DNA of 64,000 nt, taken from positions 82,501-146,500 of the forward strand of contig NW_024754732.1 in the NCBI RefSeq assembly GCF_018991925.1, in the 5' to 3' direction. The notes under the pieces are model-generated. The model searched no databases and was not told where the DNA came from. It saw only the letters and a list, made by a program, of their open reading frames with translations. Shown piece after piece: positions 58,842-64,000 of the stretch; the first letter of the stretch is position 1, and each line of letters begins with the position of its first letter. The position numbers and the translations under genes were made by a program. Source of the stretch: Homarus americanus. Lineage: Eukaryota > Arthropoda > Malacostraca > Decapoda > Nephropidae.

Positions 58842-59114
58842 CTCATAATAATACTGGAGATTAACTTGGAGATTTCAACTCTACAAACAGATAGTAATCA
58901 CAAGACGATCGAATCTTCAATAAACCCAATCAAACACCGATCTAAACGAATCACTGTGGCGGTATTAGAGAATTTTATATCTAATTTCCAAGCGATTAGT
59001 TATTTTTTTTCTTTTAGATACGATTGGTTGGTAGAGATTGACGTGTGGAGAGCAGCGAGTGGGTTTGTAGAGCGTACGAGGAGGTGTGTACCAGTTGACA
59101 CCCGCAGCGGCACT
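58842..59114 (-). CDS. Candidate first exon of gene B (leader plus ATGAG)
   Basis: Predicted transcript start at A 59114 and ATG at 58846-58844, with the exon ending ATGAG (58842) before a consensus GTGAGT donor. Only the last 5 nt are coding. The 267-nt leader contains no other ATG, which is unusual by chance. The donor leaves a codon split after two bases, exactly what the leader exon at 45502 needs. Joining gives a first residue pair Met-Arg ahead of WRETVLVAA, a normal signal-peptide n-region. This would imply a 13.3-kb first intron. It could instead start a different minus-strand gene. Assignment is inference. Confidence 0.4.
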
Positions 59115-59138
59115 GGCGTCTAAAGGCTGGGGACCGCT

Positions 59139-59146
59139 CTTATATA
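59139..59146 (-). promoter_or_regulatory. TATA box with initiator at 59114
   Basis: TATATAAG on the minus strand, with CCAGTG (A at 59114) 32 nt downstream. This is close to the arthropod initiator TCAGT and at the canonical distance. Confidence 0.5.
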
Positions 59147-59267
59147 CACACACAGACACAAAACCTCCCCCCCCCCCACTACACCCCCCCCCCTATTAAC
59201 AATACTACACTGACACCCATCTTCCTCTCTAAAACGATAATTGAACGCCATTTAATCGAAATAAAAT

Positions 59268-59435
59268 CGCCAAAATGACCAGAAAATGGAGGAAAAACGC
59301 CCCAAAATAGCCAAAAATAACCAGGAAATGGTAGTAAAAAGGCGCCACAAAAATAGCCAAACTTACTAGAAAATGGACGGAAAAAACGCCCCAAAATAGC
59401 CAAAATGACCCTAAAAATAGACGAAAAAACGCCCT
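59268..59435. repeat. 44-bp tandem repeat
   Basis: Three and a half diverged units carrying GGAAAAACGCCCCAAAATAG and CCAAAATGACC, just upstream of the TATA box at 59146. Confidence 0.8.
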
Positions 59436-59793
59436 CAAAATATCACCGAATCATTTACACCCAACACCAATTTCAAAACAGCAAAAACAATAAACGAATT
59501 AAACGAATTTTACTCTGTGTTTGTTGTGGTGTCAGACACGCAGCATCCAGCTTTCCCTATGCCATCTCTTCTTCCCCCACAGTGAGAGAAATACCCCAGA
59601 ATGCCCCCACCCCACCCCCCACAAATCGTAAAACTGAAGATTAAACTCAAATAAAACTAAAAACAACACAATGGTTCATGATTAATAATGTTTACTCCGA
59701 AAAGAAACTTAATATTATCAATCATTTCCTCTTAAATATATATATATAAAAACAAAGATGATTTTCTCCATAGTATTTTCGGAATGTGAAGAT

Positions 59794-59850
<57 letters not shown>

Positions 59851-59994
59851 ACAGTCAAAGAAACTCGGGAAATCTCATGTTTACATGTATTACGACAGTG
59901 GATTATGCCCAGCGGCTCTCTCTCTCGCTACCACAAGATCCTGGATGCTTTGGGGAAAATAGTCAAATGGGGTTCTTTTTGTTGGCATCTTAGG
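59436..59994. other. No gene seen; (CA)n
   Basis: A-rich unique DNA with (CA)n at 59796-59846. Confidence 0.5.
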
Positions 59995-60080
59995 TGGGGT
60001 GGGTGGGTGGGGTGGTGGGTGGGTGGGGTGGTGGGGTGGGTGGGGTGGGGTGAAGGGGTGGGCTGGGGTGGGCACGTGCA
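59995..60080. repeat. GGTGGGTGGG array, G-quadruplex-prone
   Basis: Eighty bases of GGGTGGGTGGGG with many G-runs of three or more on the plus strand. Confidence 0.85.
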
Positions 60081-61337
60081 GTTGAAAGTATTTTTATCAT
60101 GAGAGATAATTAGGGAATGTAGATAGAGTTGTGAGGAGGAGGAGAGAGGGGCCGAGAGGTGAAGAGGAAGAGGAGGGGAGAAAAAGGTGAGATAGGAGAT
60201 GGAGGAGAAAGGTAAAGAGGAAGGAGAAAGATGAAGAGAAGGAGGAAGGGAAAGTTGAGGAGGAAGGGAAAGGTGAGAAGGGGGAGGAGGAAGATGAAGG
60301 GGGAGGAAGAAGAGGAAGCAGGAGGAAGGAAGAAGAGGAGGAAGAAGGGGGAAATGACTTAAAGGCAGAAGAAAAGGCACAAGAAAAAGGTTCATTGGCA
60401 ACCCACTTTCTACATAACCATTCACGATATATCTTTTTATGTAGAGGTCAGAGTAGCCCAGCCTGTAGTAGTGTAGAGAGGGGGTTGGGGGTTGGGGGAA
60501 TGGTGGGGGAGGAGGCGAGTGGGGGGTAGTGTGATGGGGTGAGGGGAAGGAGTGGGGGTGTGGTGGGGTGAGGGGGGGTGTGAGGGGGAGATATCTAAAA
60601 TATGGAAGAATATAACCTACTGGAGGGGGTGGAAGAGGGGTGGTGGGAGGATGGTGGGGGCGTGGGGGAGGGGCATTGAAGCTGAGGTAAATAACTTCGT
60701 CTTTGACCTCACGGAACATAATGACCTCCAGCCGTGTCAACCATCATCATTGTGGTTCGTCAAGTGGCAGTTTCTCTCATGACTAAATCTTTTTATTAAC
60801 GAGAGAGAGATGACTGTTACCTGCATTCACCCCACACCACGACACCTCTTCCTCCTCCTGCTCTCTTCTCTCTTCTTCTCTCCATTACCTTCTTCCTCCT
60901 CCTATCTTCTCTCTTCTTCTCCTCCTCATCACCTACTCCTCCCTCCTCCTCCTCCTTCTCCCCCTCCGTTACCTGTATGATGTCTAATACTAAACACCTG
61001 TTGCTACTAATTAGGCAAGAACTATTTTTTATTTACGTGTGTGTGTGTGAACCAATAAAACACCTGTACGATGTAATTACCAATCCAAATTACAACCATA
61101 ACAATTTCTTTAGTAATTATCCACACCTGTTAAGAATCTCCCCCCCCAAAAAAAAGGTCAAAATCCTAAAAAAAAAAAATTATAAACTGTTTTAATACGT
61201 AAGAATGACGTCAGATCTACCTGTATAACGGTGACTCATTCCGTTCACGTAGTTACAGAATGAACAGGTATGATTTTCCCCTGCGTGGCTGAGGTATATT
61301 TTTTTATTTTTGTGTAATTCAAGTTGACCCGCTAATC
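60081..61337. other. No gene seen; purine-rich and G-rich blocks
   Basis: A GGAGGAAGAAG block at 60130-60365, a GGGGTGTG-rich block at 60475-60670, and CTCCTC-rich DNA at 60845-60970. The frames are low complexity. Confidence 0.55.
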
Positions 61338-61495
61338 CCACCACCATCACCACCACCATCATCACCACTATCACCACCACTATCACCACCACTATCACCA
61401 CCACCACCATCACCACTATCACCACCACCACCACCACTATCACCACCACTATCACCACCACTACCATCACCACTATCACCACCACCACCACCCAG
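61338..61495. repeat. CACCACTATCAC repeat
   Basis: Units of 9-12 bp, the reverse complement of the GGTGATAGT array at 3083-3160. Confidence 0.92.
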
Positions 61496-61639
61496 ACAAT
61501 GATTCAAATGGCAATATTAAAATAATCCTTTATGGTTGGATTGATATAATTCTTTTACTCAATCTCCTCTGTCCTTAGAGTTTCCCAGAGACCTGTAGAC
61601 GATGCGCCTCTTCCCTGTGGTTGCTGAGCGTTGTCGTGT

Positions 61640-61800
61640 TCTCGGGGGTGTGGGGGGACTCTCAGGGGGGCTCTCTCAGGGGTTGGGGGCTTTCAGGTGG
61701 TGTTGGGGCTCTTTCAGGGGGTGTGGGGGGGATCTCAGAGGGGTGGGGAGCTCTCAGAGGGGTAGAGGTAGGTTCTCAGGGGGGCGGTGATCTTAGTTCT
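61640..61800. repeat. GGGGTGTGGGG...CTCTCAG degenerate minisatellite
   Basis: CTCTCAGGGGGG and CTTTCAGGGGGTG recur about every 25-35 bp. Confidence 0.7.
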
Positions 61801-61970
61801 GGCTGTGTGTGCGTCTCCCAGAACTCTTTGTATGGCTGAGTTCCCCGAAGATCATCTCACGGTCATTTAAACAGTTAATTTCATGAACCTTATAAAACAC
61901 GGGAACCAAAAATATCTATCGACCTCTATGACTCTGTACCTGGAACCTATTATACAGGTAAGATGCATTG

Positions 61971-62118
61971 TAGGTTAGGTTAGGGATAGCTTAAGTTAGA
62001 TTAGGTTAAGTTAGGTTACAATAGGTTAAGTTAGAGATGTGTTAGGTTAGATTAAGGGTTACGTTAGGTTAGATATAAGCTGGACTAAGTTGGGGCTAAG
62101 TTAGGTTAGGTTAACTCT
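61971..62118. repeat. Degenerate TTAGG-like tract
   Basis: GGTTAGGTTAGG words interspersed with AAGTTAGATTAGG, a decayed (TTAGG)n-like array in the opposite orientation to 16575. Confidence 0.75.
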
Positions 62119-62533
62119 GAATCTTGCCAATACTGACTCACCCGTAAGACCCCCCCTAACCTCTTGTACAGTTATCTCAGTTAAATCACATCCAGGAAAA
62201 GGTGAAGAACTCGTATATTCACACGAACAGTCAACCAGTTGGACAGTTTACTCATGTGGCTGACTGGTCGTGGTGAACACATAACATATTACACTACAAA
62301 TATTAACTTAACAAGCAATGAAATTTTTTGGGTACATACCGTACGCTTCACCAGAGTTACGACGGCGTGAATTATCGTACTATAATGAGTAGAGTTGTTA
62401 TACCTGAGGATTAAGTTGTCGTACGCAAAAGTCATGTTGTCATACGCTCGGGATTAAAGTGTTATGTTTTAGAGGTTTATTTTGTTGTTATTGAAGGGAC
62501 GATAATTTTTAAAACTTCCAGGGAGTCACTTAC
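62119..62533. other. No gene seen
   Basis: AT-rich unique DNA. It would be intronic if the exon at 62534-62696 is real. Confidence 0.4.
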
Positions 62534-62696
62534 CATTGATTCAACTCCTAGGGCTTCAGTTTCCAGGGTTTCATCTCCCAAGGCTTCAATTTCCAAGGCT
62601 TCATCTTCCAGGGCTTCAACTTCCAAAGGGGATAATGCCCCAAAACTAGCAGCAATAACCAGACACGTACCACAAAATGAAAATTCATCCATAACA
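62534..62696 (-). CDS. Possible small repeat-peptide exon with two readable frames
   Basis: On the minus strand, acceptor TTTGTTTATTCAG ends at 62697 and donor GTAAGT begins at 62533. Frame 1 starts at ATG 62692 and runs 53 codons to the donor. It begins MDEFSFCGTCLVIAASFG and then has acidic pentads LEVEA, LEDEA, LEIEA, LGDET, LETEA, LGVES. Frame 2 starts at ATG 62688 and stops at 62548 (46 aa). It begins MNFHFVVRVWLLLLVLG, a good signal-peptide core, then cationic pentads LWKLK, PWKMK, PWKLK, PWEMK, PWKLK. Both arise from six 15-bp repeats. I cannot tell which, if either, is expressed. Frame 1 is better supported by splice sites, frame 2 by its leader. Confidence 0.35.
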
Positions 62697-63047
62697 CTGA
62701 ATAAACAAACATCAGGAACCCTAGAGACATACGTAGGACCTGTATCCACCAGTTAGTTAAAACCGGCTTATGTAAATGATATTCACACAAGTACTATTCT
62801 AATTTTCTTTTTCATAACCCGGATATGCCTGTAGGAGTTATTATCTTCGTCCTACTTAAGGAATTAATTGATACGTTGGGAAACAGTGTCATACGTGAGG
62901 AAGATGAGTAAACTGGGGTCATTTTCTAAGTGTGTGGCGAGTAATTGGATTGTCGCCCGCTAGACTTCTCTGCCGTGAAGGTGTGACACAGATGTTGACA
63001 CATACAGAGACGTTAGATGCACACACAGACACGCACATACACGTCAG

Positions 63048-63066
63048 ATACACACACACACACACA
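63048..63066. repeat. (CA)n at LINE 5' boundary
   Basis: Short CA tract directly preceding LINE coding sequence. Confidence 0.85.
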
Positions 63067-64000
63067 ACAAAGTCTGTATAGTAGGCGATTTTAACCTTGG
63101 CCAAATAGATTGGACTGACCTTACGGGTAACTCAGTATCAGAGGATTTCCTCGAAACGATCCAGGACTGTTTCCTAAGTCAACATATAACCGAACCCACC
63201 CGAGGTAATAATATACTCGATTTAGTTCTGTCGAACAGAGAAAACATCATTAGTAATGTCGAGGTAGGGAACGAACTTGCAAACAGCGATCACAAAGAAA
63301 TTAGATTCCAGTTAGATTTTCAGGTCAGACGTAAAGGGAATTCCATTAAAGTCCCAGATTTCAGAAGGGCAAACTTTGATAGTTTAAAGAGGCAGCTGAG
63401 AGAGGGGGTGTCACGCTTGGATGTGAACCTGACAGATGACACGGACCTGATAACGAGATCTGAGATTGCCGAGTTCCACGACAATTTAAATAATGAGTTA
63501 CTTAATGCACAAAGGCAGAACATACCATACAAAAAACTCAGATCAGACAACAATGACCCTAAATGGATAAATAATTATTTAAAGAGCATCATTGGCCAAA
63601 GGAAGGCTATAGGTAGAAGGATAAATCGTGGCGAAACTTACCTCCGGGAGTATTATAAGGTATTGGCCGGTAAGGTCAAGACCGAGATAAGAAAAGCCAA
63701 GAGGAACTATGAACTGAAGATAGCAGGGGAGGCGAAAACAAACCCCAAAGGATTCTACCAAATGTATCAAACTAAAACACGAGATAAGATTGCACCAATA
63801 CGTTCAGATTCCGGAGAGCTAACTGATAACGACGGAGAAATGAGCAATAATCTGAATAAATATTTTTCAACAGTTTTCACCACCGAAAATTTAAACATGA
63901 TACCCGAGGCACCGACTCTATTCAGAGATAGTGAAGAAAACAAATTAAGCGAGATAGTAGTGACTAGTAACGATGTTAGTAAACAAATAGACAAACTGAA
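63066..64000 (+). mobile_element. CR1-like LINE, endonuclease C-terminus and linker, runs off window
   Basis: One frame is open for 311 codons from 63066 to the window end, without any stop. It starts NKVCIVGDFNLGQIDW, with the endonuclease GDFN box at 63084-63095. FITEP-like HITEPTRGNNILDLVLSN follows, then the catalytic SDH at 63285-63293. These are motifs of the APE-type endonuclease of non-LTR retrotransposons. The linker contains KWINNYLKSIIGQRKAIGRR, EIRKAKRNYE, NPKGFYQMYQTKTRDKIAPI and NNLNKYFSTVFTTEN, which in CR1-type elements precede the RT. The N-terminal endonuclease half is missing at a (CA)n tract, so the copy is 5'-truncated. The intact frame suggests a relatively young insertion. 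It could be the same family as 8915-9841, but the two pieces do not overlap. Confidence 0.92.

Noticed and set aside
58866..59159. 85-aa plus-strand and 64-aa minus-strand ORFs
   Set aside because: They overlap the proposed 5' leader and promoter on the minus strand, and neither has recognisable features.

Overview
This is an AT-moderate, extremely repeat-rich eukaryotic nuclear sequence, most likely from a decapod crustacean, perhaps a crab. I base that on dense (GT)n/(AC)n and (GA)n/(CT)n microsatellites, many minisatellites, TTAGG-type arthropod telomere-like tracts, fragments of CR1-like LINEs with a TTCTTATG tail, tRNA-derived SINE-like pieces, and spliced genes with GT-AG introns. There are no prokaryotic features. 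Species is not determinable by eye.

Real protein-coding sequence is sparse. The one clear gene system is a pair of related secreted-protein genes arranged tail to tail. Gene A is on the + strand (exons 35245-35500 and 36225-36674). Gene B is on the - strand (exons 45502-45406, 45228-45043 and 44465-44163). Both encode a hydrophobic leader, a conserved SPIYYI[RK]LPP-type block, a poly-Thr/Pro mucin-like linker, and two copies of an NG[RK]P[ST] motif, one on each side of the linker. Their first coding exon is not adjacent. For gene B a candidate first exon with TATA box and initiator lies about 13 kb upstream (59146-58842), ending ATGAG before a GTGAGT donor. That donor matches the phase needed by the next exon.

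Mobile elements: a 5'-truncated CR1-like LINE 3' end (8915-9841, +); a degenerate LINE (11535-13707, -) with a recognisable YVDD box; the C-terminus of another LINE ending in a C2H2 knuckle (about 18100-18736, +, one frameshift); and a CR1-like endonuclease/linker reading frame that is open to the window end (63066-64000, +). Several tRNA-derived SINE-like pieces and a possible Tigger-like MITE are also present.

Layout: 0-8 kb, simple repeats and a 51-bp minisatellite. 8.9-14 kb, two LINE copies. 14-21 kb, telomere-like tract, LINE tail and a long 16-bp minisatellite. 21-35 kb, mostly noncoding with pyrimidine- or purine-rich arrays. 35-46 kb, the paralogous gene pair with four minisatellites between them. 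46-62 kb, noncoding with repeats and the candidate distal promoter. 62.5 kb, a small repeat-peptide candidate. 63-64 kb, LINE. Most long reading frames in this window are translations of simple repeats and are not listed as genes.
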